In this document: piece by piece, positions 1 to 9,144 of the stretch
Layout: every line of letters starts with the position of its first letter
How positions within the stretch are numbered: the first letter of the stretch is position 1
Origin: Paraburkholderia sp. BL10I2N1
GTDB taxonomy: Bacteria; Pseudomonadota; Gammaproteobacteria; Burkholderiales; Burkholderiaceae
Direction: 5' to 3'
DNA length: 64,000 nucleotides
Assembly (NCBI RefSeq): GCF_004361815.1
Contig: NZ_SNWA01000002.1
Location: forward strand, 310,001-374,000
Notes under the pieces: model-generated
Seen by the model: only the letters and a program-made list of their open reading frames with translations
Databases searched by the model: none
What the model was told of the DNA's origin: nothing
Position numbers and translations under genes: made by a program

Positions 1-583
1 GCAAACGATCCGCGATAAAACCCGGCACCTCCTTGCGCACGCGCAACGGCCGCATGCCGAGCGAGCGATAGATACGGATGGCGGCGTCGATCGTCGCAGA
101 CGCCGTCCTCTCGCCGCCGAGCACTTCCACGAGTGGCAGCAGATAGACCGGATTGAAGGGATGCCCAACGACGCACCGCTCAGGATGCTCGGCACGCGCG
201 TAAAAATCGCTGGGCAGGAGCCCCGAGGTCGACGATGCGATGATCGCATCGGACTTCGCCGCGCGGCTGATCTGCTCGTGCAGCGCGAGCTTCAGGTCTT
301 CGCGCTCAGGCGCGCTCTCCTGAATGAAGTCCGCGTGAGCGACGCATTCCTCGATCGTTTTGACGAAGCGCAAGCGTTCCTGCGAAGCGCCCTCTTTCAA
401 TCCCACGCGCTCGAGCGCGGGCCACGCATTGGCGACGTTGTCGCGTAACTGCTTTTCTGCGCCGGGCGCGGGGTCCCACGCGAGCACATCAAGTCCGTTC
501 GCGAGTGCGCGCGCCACCCAGCCGCTGCCGATAACCCCCGCCCCGATTGCCGCAAATGTCCTGATATCGACGATCACTGCCAT
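1..583 (-). CDS. lcdH: L-carnitine dehydrogenase, N-terminal part (cut by window edge)
   Basis: The reading frame opens at the ATG complementary to 581-583 and runs off the window start, so only about 194 N-terminal residues are visible. The beginning carries a dinucleotide-binding GxGxxGSGW motif (residues 14-21), then the 3-hydroxyacyl-CoA dehydrogenase N-domain with a SSTSG stretch and a GHPFNP motif. Such enzymes oxidise L-carnitine to 3-dehydrocarnitine with NAD+. The assignment to carnitine rather than a 3-hydroxyacyl-CoA rests on context. Upstream on the same strand lie a beta-keto acid cleavage enzyme and a CaiX-like binding protein, with a divergent CdhR regulator. This matches the Pseudomonas aeruginosa cdhR-caiX-cdhC-cdhA order (PA5389-PA5386), where the gene is called cdhA. 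The 46-bp gap to the upstream gene suggests one operon. Confidence 0.85.
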   Translation of the reverse strand, partial: MAVIVDIRTFAAIGAGVIGSGWVARALANGLDVLAWDPAPGAEKQLRDNVANAWPALERVGLKEGASQERLRFVKTIEECVAHADFIQESAPEREDLKLALHEQISRAAKSDAIIASSTSGLLPSDFYARAEHPERCVVGHPFNPVYLLPLVEVLGGERTASATIDAAIRIYRSLGMRPLRVRKEVPGFIADRL

Positions 584-629
584 TAATGAAAACCCTTCAT
601 TCAGATGGTTTTTTGCGTACGCATCGTGC

Positions 630-1559
630 TCAGGCGAATTGCGCCATCTCACGACGTTCAAGCTGACGTTCACCGCGTGCCGGCAGGCCAAGCTTGCGGC
701 GCCCTTCCGCGGGCGTGAGCGCCCTGCCGCCGAGCCGCTCGATGATCTCGACCGCACGCTGCACGAGCGAGCCGTTGCTCGCGGGCACACCACGATCCAG
801 CCAGATGTTGTCTTCCAGACCGACGCGCACATGGCCGCCGAGCAGCATCGCCTGCGCGACCATCGGCATCTGCATGCGGCCGATGCCGAAGCCGGCCCAC
901 TGCGCGCCGGCGGGCAAGTTGTCCACCATGGCCTTCATCGTGGTGGTGTCGGCGGGCGCGCCCCAGGGAATGCCCATGCAAAGCTGGAACAACGGCGGCG
1001 CATCGAGCAGCCCTTCTTTCAGAAGCTGATTTGCGAACCACAGATGGCCGGTATCGAAGATTTCCAGCTCCGGTTTTACGCCCAGTTCCTGGATGCGCCT
1101 CGCTCCGGCGCGCAACTGGGCGGGCGTCGACACGTAGATGTAGTCGCCGTCGCCAAAATTGAGCGTGCCGCAGTCGAGTGTGCAGATTTCCGGCAGCAAC
1201 TCCTCGACGTGCGCAAGACGCGTCAGGCCGCCGACCAGGTCCGTGTTCGCGCCAAAGCGCAGCGGATCCTCGCCCGGTCCGATCTCGAGGTCGCCGCCCA
1301 TGCCGGCCGTCAGATTGATGATGACGTCCGTATCCGCCGAGCGGATGCGATCGACTACCTCGCGATACAGGTTCGGGTCGCGGCTGCCGCGTCCCGTCTT
1401 CGGATCGCGCACGTGGCAGTGGGCCACGGTCGCACCAGCCTTTGCCGCTTCGATGGCTGCATCGGCGATCTGTTTCGGCGTAACCGGAATCGCCGGATGC
1501 TTGCCGACGGTATCACCTGCGCCAGTGACCGCCGCGGTCACGATGACTTCGTAGTTCAT
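630..1559 (-). CDS. cdhC: 3-dehydrocarnitine cleavage enzyme (BKACE/DUF849 family)
   Basis: The 309-residue protein belongs to the beta-keto acid cleavage enzymes. These condense a beta-keto acid with acetyl-CoA and release acetoacetate plus a new CoA thioester. The zinc-binding HCH motif (H47, H49) is followed by the RDPKTGRGS loop, and an NLTAGMGGD segment and the GVEDN-like RVGLEDNIW motif near the C-terminus are typical of the family. Next to carnitine dehydrogenase and a CaiX-like binding protein, the expected substrate is 3-dehydrocarnitine, giving betainyl-CoA (glycine betaine-CoA). A thioesterase (CdhB) would then free glycine betaine; it is not visible and is presumably beyond the window start. 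The ATG at 1557-1559 follows an AGAGGAT ribosome site. Confidence 0.88.
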   Translation of the reverse strand: MNYEVIVTAAVTGAGDTVGKHPAIPVTPKQIADAAIEAAKAGATVAHCHVRDPKTGRGSRDPNLYREVVDRIRSADTDVIINLTAGMGGDLEIGPGEDPLRFGANTDLVGGLTRLAHVEELLPEICTLDCGTLNFGDGDYIYVSTPAQLRAGARRIQELGVKPELEIFDTGHLWFANQLLKEGLLDAPPLFQLCMGIPWGAPADTTTMKAMVDNLPAGAQWAGFGIGRMQMPMVAQAMLLGGHVRVGLEDNIWLDRGVPASNGSLVQRAVEIIERLGGRALTPAEGRRKLGLPARGERQLERREMAQFA

Positions 1560-1597
1560 GCGTACATATCCTCTTCGATGATCGGATCGGCGCTCAT

Positions 1598-2548
1598 TCA
1601 GAGGCCGAGGTAGGCCTTGACAGCCGGCAGGCCGTCCTTGCCGTCATAGGTCTTCACGCCGGCGAGCCATGCGTCGAGCACCTGCGGGTTCTTCTTCAGG
1701 TAGGCCTTCGCCGCTTCAGCCGGTTTTTCCTTGTTCATCACCGACTGCATCACCTGGTTTTCCAGCTGCGTCGTAAAGCGCAGATTCGTCACCAGCTTGC
1801 CGGCGTTCGGGCAGCGCTGCAGAAAATCGGGCGAGGTCAGCGTGTACACGCGCGCTTCGCCGTAGTTGGGACCGAACACATCGTCGCCGCCAGACAGATA
1901 GTTCATGCTGAACTGGATGTTCATCGGATGCGGCTCCCACCCAAGAAAGACCACCCACTTTTTGTCGCGGATCGCACGCTCGACCGTCACCAGCATCCCG
2001 GCCTCGCTCGATTCGATCAACTTGAAGCCGCCGAGCCCGAACTGGTTCGTGTCGATCATCTTCTGGATCTTCGCGTTCGCGCTGCTGCCAGGCTCGATGC
2101 CATAGATCTTGCCGTCGAGTTCCTCGCGATGCTTCGCGATATCGGCGAAGGTCTTCAGGCCCGCCTGATACTCATAGCCCGGCACCGCGAGCGTCGCTTT
2201 CGCGCCGGAGAGATTCGGCGGTTCGATCACCTGGATCGCCTTCGCCTGCACGAACGGTTGAATCGCTTTTTCCTGCACCGGCCACCAGTAGCCGAGCGAG
2301 ACGTCGAGCTGCCTGCTCTTCAGGCCCGCAAACGAAATCGGCACCGAAGCGACGGTCGTCACCGGCTGATAGCCCAGGCCTTCGAACACGGTCGTGGCAA
2401 GCGCCGTCGTCGATGTGATATCGGTCCAGCCGATGTCCGCAAAATGCACCGCGCGACAGGCCGGCGGATCCTGCGCGAAAACGGGCGACGCCAGCAGGCC
2501 GACGAGACAACTCAAACCAGCGGATAAGGTTTTGACGCGTAACTTCAT
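1598..2548 (-). CDS. caiX: Carnitine-type ABC transporter substrate-binding protein
   Basis: The 316-residue periplasmic binding protein belongs to the ChoX/CaiX branch of OpuAC-like proteins. It has a Sec signal peptide (basic start, hydrophobic core to about residue 23, ASPVFA|QD cleavage). Family features include the GWTDI start of the mature domain, [15 protein letters not shown] and the [10 protein letters not shown] aromatic-cage region. Placed 38 bp upstream of the 3-dehydrocarnitine cleavage gene, it most likely binds carnitine. No ATPase or permease gene adjoins it. In P. aeruginosa CaiX, CbcX and BetX share one CbcWV core, which fits the three orphan binding proteins seen here. It is a paralogue of the binding protein at 5385-6335. 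Confidence 0.82.
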   Translation of the reverse strand: MKLRVKTLSAGLSCLVGLLASPVFAQDPPACRAVHFADIGWTDITSTTALATTVFEGLGYQPVTTVASVPISFAGLKSRQLDVSLGYWWPVQEKAIQPFVQAKAIQVIEPPNLSGAKATLAVPGYEYQAGLKTFADIAKHREELDGKIYGIEPGSSANAKIQKMIDTNQFGLGGFKLIESSEAGMLVTVERAIRDKKWVVFLGWEPHPMNIQFSMNYLSGGDDVFGPNYGEARVYTLTSPDFLQRCPNAGKLVTNLRFTTQLENQVMQSVMNKEKPAEAAKAYLKKNPQVLDAWLAGVKTYDGKDGLPAVKAYLGL

Positions 2549-2916
2549 GACGATCCCCTCTCTGACACGCTATTCGGCGTGTTTCGAATCAGGCCGCAAG
2601 ACGGGCGGCTACCTGGACATCCATCGACACCGTAAGACCAATTGCATGAGGTAAAAGGTACAACCCCATATTGTCCCCAAAGCGACCGCCAGCGACCCGT
2701 TCTTGCTCACGTGCGACCATGAGGGAAAACCAGCATGGCGCGCCGAAAGCCCGTGGCACGGGCGTCACGCGAATATTGACGGTCTTGCCGCCGGCCGCGC
2801 CGCTTGCTACCCTCGGCGCACCCCAGCGGCACTTTATGGCGCGTCTGCCCTTGCGTGGCCCGGAAGACGCCCAGGACCAGGGCGGAATAAACTGCGTCAC
2901 ACACGTTGCTCACCCA
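2549..2916. promoter_or_regulatory. Divergent promoter region between caiX and cdhR
   Basis: A 368-bp gap separates the caiX start (minus strand) from the chosen cdhR start (plus strand). No coding frame in it looks real; an in-frame extension of cdhR to 2671 exists but lacks family similarity. CdhR-type activators bind in exactly this gap in P. aeruginosa, so a CdhR site is expected, but I could not identify one by eye. Confidence 0.4.
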
Positions 2917-3876
2917 ATGCCTCAAGACATTTCGTTTCTGCTGCTGCCGGGCTTTTCTGCGATCGGCTTCATGTCGGCGGTCGAACCGCTGCGCGTCGCG
3001 AACCGGTTTCGCGGCGAGCTGTATCGCTGGCACATTCTGAGCGCCGACGGCGCGCCGGTGAGCGCAAGCAACGGCATCTCGCTGAACGCAGAGGCGGCGT
3101 TCGGCGATGTCGCGCAGGCGGACACGGTTTTCGTGGTGGCGGGATTCGAGCCGCTCGCCTGCTACACGCGCGCGCTCGGCGACTGGCTCAAGGGTCTCGA
3201 TCGCGCAGGCGCGACGCTCGGCGGCATCGATACGGGCAGCTTCGTGCTGGCCGAAGCGGGTCTCTTTCGCCAGGCCGATCGCCTGACCGTGCATTGGGAA
3301 GCGCTGTCCGCGTTTCATGAACGCTATCCGTCGTTGCAGGCAAGCCAGGAACTCTTCGAAATCGGCACGCGGCGCATCACGTGCGCGGGCGGCACGGCCT
3401 CGATCGACATGATGCTCGACCTGATCGCCCGCAGTCATGGCGATGCGCTCGCGTCAGAGGTATCGGAGCAGTTTGTCCTGAGCCGGATCCGGCAGCGCTC
3501 GGACCATCAGCGAATGGAAATCGCCGCGCGCTATGGCGTGCACAATCCGAAGCTGATCCAGGTGATCGGCGCGATGGAGCAGCACATGGAAGACCCGCTC
3601 GCGCCCGACGAACTCGCCCAGGAAATCGGCGTGACGCGCCGTCATCTGGAACGGCTCTTTTGTTCGGCGCTAAAAGACACGCCGACGCATTTCTATCTGC
3701 AGCTAAGGCTCACCCGTGCGCGCGAGCTGCTGCAACAGACCGACATGTCGATCACATCGGTCTGCGTCGCGTGTGGCTTCGAGTCGCCGTCGCATTTCTC
3801 ACGCACCTATCGGGCGCGGTTTGGCGCGAGCCCAAGGCGCGATCGATCCGCATCGTCGCGGCCGCCGGGCGGCTAA
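2917..3876 (+). CDS. cdhR: GATase1/DJ-1-AraC family activator of carnitine catabolism (CdhR)
   Basis: The product (319 residues from the ATG at 2917) has the two-domain layout of GlxA/GbdR/CdhR regulators. An N-terminal DJ-1/PfpI-like ligand domain starts with FLLLPGFSAIGF and contains EPLRVANRF and a GGIDTGSFVLA nucleophile-elbow region. A C-terminal AraC helix-turn-helix carries the signature region VCVACGFESPSHFSRTYR. A longer frame opens at 2671, but the first 82 residues have no family counterpart, so 2917 is preferred. It is divergent from caiX-cdhC-lcdH, which it presumably activates in response to carnitine, as in P. aeruginosa. It is paralogous to the GbdR at 24172-25191. Confidence 0.85.
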   Translation: MPQDISFLLLPGFSAIGFMSAVEPLRVANRFRGELYRWHILSADGAPVSASNGISLNAEAAFGDVAQADTVFVVAGFEPLACYTRALGDWLKGLDRAGATLGGIDTGSFVLAEAGLFRQADRLTVHWEALSAFHERYPSLQASQELFEIGTRRITCAGGTASIDMMLDLIARSHGDALASEVSEQFVLSRIRQRSDHQRMEIAARYGVHNPKLIQVIGAMEQHMEDPLAPDELAQEIGVTRRHLERLFCSALKDTPTHFYLQLRLTRARELLQQTDMSITSVCVACGFESPSHFSRTYRARFGASPRRDRSASSRPPGG

Positions 3877-3901
3877 ACCGGCGTCGCCCGGATCATGATG
3901 C

Positions 3902-3926
3902 GAGCCGGCACAACACGCGCCGGTTC
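3902..3926. terminator. Hairpin between convergent cdhR and porin genes
   Basis: GAGCCGGC at 3902-3909 can pair with GCCGGTTC at 3919-3926 (one G-U pair, 9-nt loop). It lies in the 69-bp gap between two convergent genes, where a terminator is expected. There is no strong T-run. Confidence 0.4.
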
Positions 3927-3945
3927 ACCTTCCCTCAATACGACC

Positions 3946-5088
3946 TTAGAACGAATGCCGCATACCGATGCGGACGTCGGCCTGCGTGGTTGTCGACGAT
4001 GGCGTGAAGCTATAGCCGATCACCGCATCGACGCCGCTCGATGCCTTCAGGTAGTCACCCGAGATATACACGTCCGTGCGCTTCGACAGCAGATAGTGCA
4101 ACCCGGCCGACACCTGGTTCCAGTGATGGCCTTCGAAGTTCGTGTACTGGTAACCGCCGATCGCGCTGAAGGCCGGCGTGACCTGCCAGTCCGCGCCGCC
4201 TTCGGCCACCCGCATGTGCGACGACTGGCCAAGGCCCTTGATCGTCGTGAACGTGAAGTTGCCCATCAGCGTGACGTCGCCGATCGCGTAGCTGGAACCG
4301 ATGCCGAACGTGCCCTGCTTGTCGACCGGGAACGGGTTTTCCGAAAAGAGACTGGTGACGGCGCCCGTTGCGGGATCGACGCTGACCGTCGGCTGGCCGA
4401 GGAAGGTGTGCACGCCGATCATCGCATACGGATCGAACGCATAGATACCGTGGGGATCGTTCAACTGCGTGTAGGCCGTACCGACGGTGAACGGCCCGTT
4501 AGCGTAGTGCGCGCCGACGCTCCAGGCGCTTTGCTCATGGAAATTACCCGCGATGTTGCCGAACGAGTACATGCCACCGAACATGAAGCCGTGAAACTCG
4601 TTCGACAGGAACTTGACCGCGTTCGGCAGACGGTCGCCGTTGAAGCGGTCGAAGTCGCCCTGGTGGATCGCATAGCCGCTCGCCCATCCGGAGATGTTGT
4701 ACGAGTAGACCATCTCTTCCGTCATGTCGAGCTGGTTACCGAACGACAGCGTACCCCAGTCGTTCTTCAGGCCGACATACGCCTGCCGTCCGAACAGCGA
4801 GCCGCCGAATCCAAGCTGGCCGTTGCTCAGGTGAAAGCCGCTTTCGAGCACGAACACCGCAGACAGACCGCCGCCGAGATCTTCCGAACCCTTGATGCCC
4901 CAACGGTTGCCGTACGAAACGCCGTCATCGAACTTGATGACGTGCGAGCCGCCGGTGTTGGAGACATAGGTAATCCCTGCATCGATGATTCCGTATAGCG
5001 TCACGCTGCTTTGCGCCTCGCTTACGCCTGGCATGCTGGCGAGCGCAAACGCGACGCCGGAGAGTGCTGCGGCATTCAGTCTTCTCAT
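3946..5088 (-). CDS. Gram-negative general porin (OmpC/Porin_4 family)
   Basis: The 380-residue outer-membrane protein has a cleavable signal (MRRLNAAALSG..., cleavage near SEA|QSS) followed by the SSVTLYGIIDAGITY first strand typical of Burkholderiales trimeric porins. It ends in the RIGMRHSF aromatic terminus needed for outer-membrane assembly. Alternating beta strands and a PEFG-like constriction region fit the family. A longer frame reaches 5136, but the ATG at 5088 has an AGGAGAG ribosome site about 9 nt upstream and starts exactly at the signal peptide. Its location between the carnitine and choline-sulfate genes suggests a role in osmolyte passage, although these porins are usually broad-specificity. 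Confidence 0.88.
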   Translation of the reverse strand: MRRLNAAALSGVAFALASMPGVSEAQSSVTLYGIIDAGITYVSNTGGSHVIKFDDGVSYGNRWGIKGSEDLGGGLSAVFVLESGFHLSNGQLGFGGSLFGRQAYVGLKNDWGTLSFGNQLDMTEEMVYSYNISGWASGYAIHQGDFDRFNGDRLPNAVKFLSNEFHGFMFGGMYSFGNIAGNFHEQSAWSVGAHYANGPFTVGTAYTQLNDPHGIYAFDPYAMIGVHTFLGQPTVSVDPATGAVTSLFSENPFPVDKQGTFGIGSSYAIGDVTLMGNFTFTTIKGLGQSSHMRVAEGGADWQVTPAFSAIGGYQYTNFEGHHWNQVSAGLHYLLSKRTDVYISGDYLKASSGVDAVIGYSFTPSSTTTQADVRIGMRHSF

Positions 5089-5384
5089 TGTGTGTTTCTC
5101 TCCTGCCTGTCGGTTGGGGAAGAGGATTCCACGCAATGGCGCGGAACCGCCCGAGCTTGCCTGACTGACGCGCCGACCATGAAGCTTCCGGTCAGGCGCT
5201 CATCGCGTGAACCACCCTTCGCGCGACAATGAGGCACAGTACAAGCTCATACTTCCCCTAACTCAACGGCAAGCGACGTCGATTGGTCCGATAACGACAA
5301 CGTGTAGAAACGCGACGGAATGCTGCAAGGCAGCGAGCGCGACATGAATGTCGCGCTCGCTGAGAGGGAAGCTGGCGCGCCAGG
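5089..5384. other. Intergenic gap upstream of the porin, no gene
   Basis: The 296-bp gap holds the porin promoter region and, near its far end, a long hairpin. No credible coding frame was found. Confidence 0.5.
5332..5361. terminator. Perfect 14-bp stem hairpin downstream of the choline binding-protein gene
   Basis: AGCGAGCGCGACAT (5332-5345), a 2-nt spacer and its exact complement ATGTCGCGCTCGCT (5348-5361) form a very strong hairpin 24 bp past the stop of the minus-strand binding-protein gene. No T-run follows on either strand, so it may act as a transcript 3'-end stabiliser or a Rho-assisted terminator. Confidence 0.55.
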
Positions 5385-6335
5385 CTAGTGGATGCCCAAC
5401 GATGCATGCACGGCCTGCAAGCCGTCTGCGCCGGTCGCCGTGGTCACGCCCTTGAGCCAGGTCGTCAGCATCTCAGGGTTGGCCTGCAGCGCGTGCAATG
5501 TCGCCGTCTTCAGGTCGACCTTGTTTTGCAGCACATTCGTGATGATCTGGTTTTCGAGGTCGACGTTGAACGTCATCTGCTGGAACAGGCGCGCGAGGTT
5601 CGTGCACTGGTCTGCGAAGCCGGCGCGCGTCACGGTGTTGACCGTCGCACCGCCATAGTTCGGCCCGAAGTACGCATCGCCGCCGGACAGGTAGTTCAGA
5701 TGGAACTTCGTGTTCATCAGATGCGGCTCCCACGCGAGAAATACGATCCACTTGTGGTCGCGCACCGCACGTTCCACCTGGGTCAGCATGCCGGTCTCGC
5801 TCGACTCCACGAGCGACCAGCTGCCGAGGCCGAACGCCTTGTCCGAAATCATCTTCTTGATGTTCTGGTTAGCCGGTGCACCCGGTTCGATCCCGTAGAT
5901 CTTGCCGCCGAACTCGTCGGCATGCTTCATCAGATCGGCGAACGAGTGCACGCCAGCGGCCGCAACATAGTCGGGAACCGCAAGCGTAAACTTCGCGTTG
6001 GTGAGATTCGCGTGCAGTACGTCGATCGAATGCTCGTCGACAAACGGCTTCACGAGCGGCCCCTGCGCCGGCATCCAGTTGCCGAGGAACACGTCGATTT
6101 GCCCTTTCTTGAGGCCCTGATAGGTGATCGGCACCGACAGGTTCGACACGCTCTGCTGATAGCCAAGCGCTTTCAGCACCACGCCAGCGACGGCGTTGGT
6201 CGCGTCGATATCGGTCCAGCCCGGGTCGGCCATGCGCACCTGAGTGCAGCTCTGCGGCTCTGCGGCCGCGACGCCCGATATGCCGCACACCGCGGCGAGC
6301 ATCAGGGAGAACAGGAATGTCCTGAATATTTTCAT
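5385..6335 (-). CDS. choX: Choline ABC transporter substrate-binding protein (ChoX-like)
   Basis: The 316-residue periplasmic protein has a Sec signal (about residues 1-25, VAAA|EPQ). Its mature domain contains [28 protein letters not shown] and FLAWEPHLMN, the choline-binding OpuAC/ChoX pattern. It lies 43 bp downstream of betC on the same strand, so the pair probably forms a choline-O-sulfate operon. The protein may bind choline released by BetC or choline sulfate itself; TIGRFAM-type families for choline ABC binding proteins are the closest match I recognise. It is paralogous to CaiX at 1598-2548 and, like it, lacks an adjacent ATPase or permease. Confidence 0.85.
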   Translation of the reverse strand: MKIFRTFLFSLMLAAVCGISGVAAAEPQSCTQVRMADPGWTDIDATNAVAGVVLKALGYQQSVSNLSVPITYQGLKKGQIDVFLGNWMPAQGPLVKPFVDEHSIDVLHANLTNAKFTLAVPDYVAAAGVHSFADLMKHADEFGGKIYGIEPGAPANQNIKKMISDKAFGLGSWSLVESSETGMLTQVERAVRDHKWIVFLAWEPHLMNTKFHLNYLSGGDAYFGPNYGGATVNTVTRAGFADQCTNLARLFQQMTFNVDLENQIITNVLQNKVDLKTATLHALQANPEMLTTWLKGVTTATGADGLQAVHASLGIH

Positions 6336-6378
6336 GGCCGGCTCCGGGGTCGATCAGTCTTGTCGTGACAGGTTGAGG

Positions 6379-7917
6379 TCAAGGTGTGACGCGTGGGAAG
6401 CGCGCCATCGCTTCCAGCGTGTCGAGTTCGATGTGATTGCGCATGTAGCGCTGGCTCGCATCGGCAAACGGCTGCCAGTCCCACGACTGGATGCGGCCCT
6501 GTGTCGTCGCTTCGAAATGAAAGCGCCGGCGGCGCTGGCTGGTGAGTACGTCCTGATGCAACGCGGGAAGGTTCCAGCGGCGTGCCACGTCCTCGCGGAA
6601 TGCCGCAAGCAGTTGGGCTGCGCCGGGATCTCCTGCCAGGTTATGGACCTCCTGCGGATCCCGGGCGAGGTTGTAGAGCTGGTCAGGATCCACGGGCGAG
6701 TGGATGAACTTGTAGTCGCCGTTGCGGATCATCACGATCGGGGCGATGGCGCCTTCCGCCAGATATTCGCCGATTGCTTCGCCCTGGCCACCCTCCCCGC
6801 GCAGATGCGGCACGAGGCTGCAGCCATCGACCGGGTCCGGCCAGCGGGTATCCCGCGTGCCTGTCGCGAGTTCGACGAGCGTGGGCAGCAGGTCCACGTG
6901 CGACACGGGCGCCGCCACGCGGCGCGCACTGAAGCGCCCCGGTGAGTGAATGATCAGCGGCACGCGCACGCCACCCTCGAAGAAGGTCATCTTGTACCAG
7001 AGGCCGCGTTCGCCGAGCATTTCGCCGTGGTCGGATGTGACGAGCACGATGGTGTCGTCGGCGAGGCCCGTGTCGTTGAGCGCGTCCAGAATGGCGCCGA
7101 ACTGTGCGTCGACGTATGACAGTGCCCCGTAATAGGCGTGGCGCGCGTTGCGCACCTGTTGCTCGGTCGGTGGCGTGCGGTCCGTTTCGCACACATGGCG
7201 CAGCCGGCGCGAATGGGGATCGCTGTCCTCGTAGCTCTGCGAGGTTTTGGGCAGATCGATGTCTTCATCGCGATAGAGGTCCCAGTATTGACGCGGAATC
7301 GCGTACGGGTCGTGCGGGTGCGTCAGCGACGCAACGAGACAGAAGGGTCTGTCGTCCTTGCCGGCCTGCCGTTCGCGCGCGATGTCGAAGAGCTTCTGAC
7401 GCGCGGTAAACGTGACCTCATCGTCGAAGTCGAGCTGGTTGGTGCGCACGCATGGGCCCGCATCCAGCACCGAACTCATGTTGTGATACCAGCTCGGACG
7501 CTCACCGGGCCGGTCCCAGTCGGGCACCCAGCCGAAATCGGCCGGATAGATGTCGGTGGTCAGGCGTTCTTCGAAACCATGCAGCTGGTCGGGGCCACAG
7601 AAATGCATCTTGCCGGACAGAATCGTGCGGTATCCGGCTGCGCGCAGGTAGTGCGCGAAAGTCAGGGTTTGCGCCGGAAATTCGGCGGCGTTATCGTAGG
7701 CTGCAATCTTTGACGGGAGCTTGCCCGCCAGCATCGAAAAACGCGCTGGTGCGCATAGCGGGCTCGCGCAATACGCCGAATCGAACACCACGCCTTCGCG
7801 GGCAAGAGCGTCGATGCGCGGCGTGAGCGCGACCTGGTGGCCATATGAGCGCAATGCGAACGGCGTCATCTGATCCGCCATCAGGATAAGGATATTCTGC
7901 TTTGTGTTAAGGCTCAT
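6379..7917 (-). CDS. betC: Choline-sulfatase
   Basis: The 512-residue sulfatase hydrolyses choline-O-sulfate to choline and sulfate. The N-terminus has the metal-binding MADQ motif (residues 13-16). The catalytic formylglycine site is CAPAR with Cys55, a Cys-type CxPxR motif. GKMHFCG and TSDHGEMLGERGLWYKM further along are typical of the alkaline-phosphatase fold. The C-terminal RRRFHFEATTQGRIQSWDWQPF segment is characteristic of BetC, whose C-terminal extension takes part in oligomerisation. Length and start agree with the Sinorhizobium enzyme. A LysR regulator is divergent and a choline-binding protein is downstream. Confidence 0.93.
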   Translation of the reverse strand: MSLNTKQNILILMADQMTPFALRSYGHQVALTPRIDALAREGVVFDSAYCASPLCAPARFSMLAGKLPSKIAAYDNAAEFPAQTLTFAHYLRAAGYRTILSGKMHFCGPDQLHGFEERLTTDIYPADFGWVPDWDRPGERPSWYHNMSSVLDAGPCVRTNQLDFDDEVTFTARQKLFDIARERQAGKDDRPFCLVASLTHPHDPYAIPRQYWDLYRDEDIDLPKTSQSYEDSDPHSRRLRHVCETDRTPPTEQQVRNARHAYYGALSYVDAQFGAILDALNDTGLADDTIVLVTSDHGEMLGERGLWYKMTFFEGGVRVPLIIHSPGRFSARRVAAPVSHVDLLPTLVELATGTRDTRWPDPVDGCSLVPHLRGEGGQGEAIGEYLAEGAIAPIVMIRNGDYKFIHSPVDPDQLYNLARDPQEVHNLAGDPGAAQLLAAFREDVARRWNLPALHQDVLTSQRRRRFHFEATTQGRIQSWDWQPFADASQRYMRNHIELDTLEAMARFPRVTP

Positions 7918-8009
7918 GGACTGGGTCGATTAATATCGTCGGGATTGCCCTGCGTGCTGTCGGCGGCTTGACTCGTGGCCAGTCGTGGGCACAGGTGTAT
8001 GCACTATTG

Positions 8010-8025
8010 CCGCTTAATAAAGCGG
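8010..8025. promoter_or_regulatory. Inverted repeat CCGCTT-N4-AAGCGG in the betC/LysR divergent promoter
   Basis: CCGCTT (8010-8015), AATA, AAGCGG (8020-8025) form a perfect palindrome in the 149-bp gap between divergent betC and its LysR-type regulator. Position and symmetry fit a regulator-binding site. Assigning it to this LysR protein is inference. Confidence 0.45.
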
Positions 8026-8066
8026 TGTGAAGGCGCTGAACGCTTATAGACCCATAAGGGGGACTT

Positions 8067-8978
8067 ATGCCGAGACAGGATCGACTGCCGCCGATGCAGA
8101 CGTTATCGGTATTCGAATCGGCGGCACGGCTTGCGAGCTTCACGGCTGCTGCGCGCGAACTGGGTTCGACGCAGCCGGCCGTCAGCCAGCGCGTGGTGCA
8201 ACTGGAAACCGATCTCGGCACGCCACTGTTCGAACGCGGACATCGCGGCGTCACGCTGACTCCCGACGGCGCCCGCCTTTTCGAGGCCGTGCGCCAGGGG
8301 CTCGAAACCATTCGCGCGGCGACGGCCGATATCCGGACCCGCCGCGCGACAGGCGAACTGACGATCCTGACCGACTTCGGCTTCGCGACCTACTGGCTGA
8401 TGCCGCGCCTGACGCGTCTGAAGCATCTGATGCCCGATGTCAACGTCAGGATCATCACGTCGCAGCCTGGCTACGACCCGCAACGGGACCGCGCCGACAT
8501 CGCGATCGCGTTCGGCGACGGCAACTGGGCGCCCTGCACCTCCACCCGGCTTTTCCGCGAGGAGGTCACGCCGGTTTGCACACCGGCCTTTCGCGATGCA
8601 CACCCAAGCGTGTCGCACGCCGCGGATCTCGCGCAATTGCCGCTGCTGAATCTGCAACCGACAGAACCCGAGCGCTGGCTGGCGTGGGATGGCTGGTTCG
8701 CGGCGCAGGGCCTGCCGCCGCCTGCGGACCAGCACGGCGTGACGTTCAACAGCTATGCGCTGGTGATTCATGCCGTGTTGATGAACCAGGGCGTCGCGCT
8801 GGGCTGGACGCCACTGACTGACGACCTGCTTGCCACCGGCCAACTGGTGCGGCTGCTCGACGCGCCGGTTGTGACCACGCGCGGCTATTTTCTGGTATGC
8901 CCGCAGGCGCGTCCCGAGGCGCCAGCCGTACCGCTCTTTCGCCGCTGGCTGTTCGAGGAATGCACCGAGGCGGCCTGA
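8067..8978 (+). CDS. LysR-family regulator of choline-sulfate utilisation
   Basis: This 303-residue LysR-type regulator has an N-terminal winged helix (residues 9-68: LSVFESAARLASFTAAARELG, then TQPAVSQRVVQLE). A substrate-binding domain follows with the GcvA-like TDFGFATYWLMPRL and DIAIAFGDGNW segments. It matches the family annotated as the choline-sulfate utilisation transcription factor, which is encoded beside betC in many proteobacteria. It is divergent from betC, so it probably controls betC-choX in response to choline sulfate or choline. Confidence 0.82.
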   Translation: MPRQDRLPPMQTLSVFESAARLASFTAAARELGSTQPAVSQRVVQLETDLGTPLFERGHRGVTLTPDGARLFEAVRQGLETIRAATADIRTRRATGELTILTDFGFATYWLMPRLTRLKHLMPDVNVRIITSQPGYDPQRDRADIAIAFGDGNWAPCTSTRLFREEVTPVCTPAFRDAHPSVSHAADLAQLPLLNLQPTEPERWLAWDGWFAAQGLPPPADQHGVTFNSYALVIHAVLMNQGVALGWTPLTDDLLATGQLVRLLDAPVVTTRGYFLVCPQARPEAPAVPLFRRWLFEECTEAA

Positions 8979-9144
8979 CATGGCATGACGGATTGCTGCG
9001 GCCGCACAGGGCGCTGACGCGTCGATACCATAGGCGCGGCGCATTGATTCTATTCGCGTGGAATCTGGACTGGTCTACTTCAGCATCCCGCGCGCTCCCG
9101 TTGTTTCGCTTGCGTGCGGATTCCATACTGAATCAAGGACCCGC

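Noticed and set aside
8103-9044. 313-codon minus-strand frame opposite the LysR gene
   Set aside because: Arginine-rich shadow frame of a high-GC gene. The plus strand has a clear LysR product.
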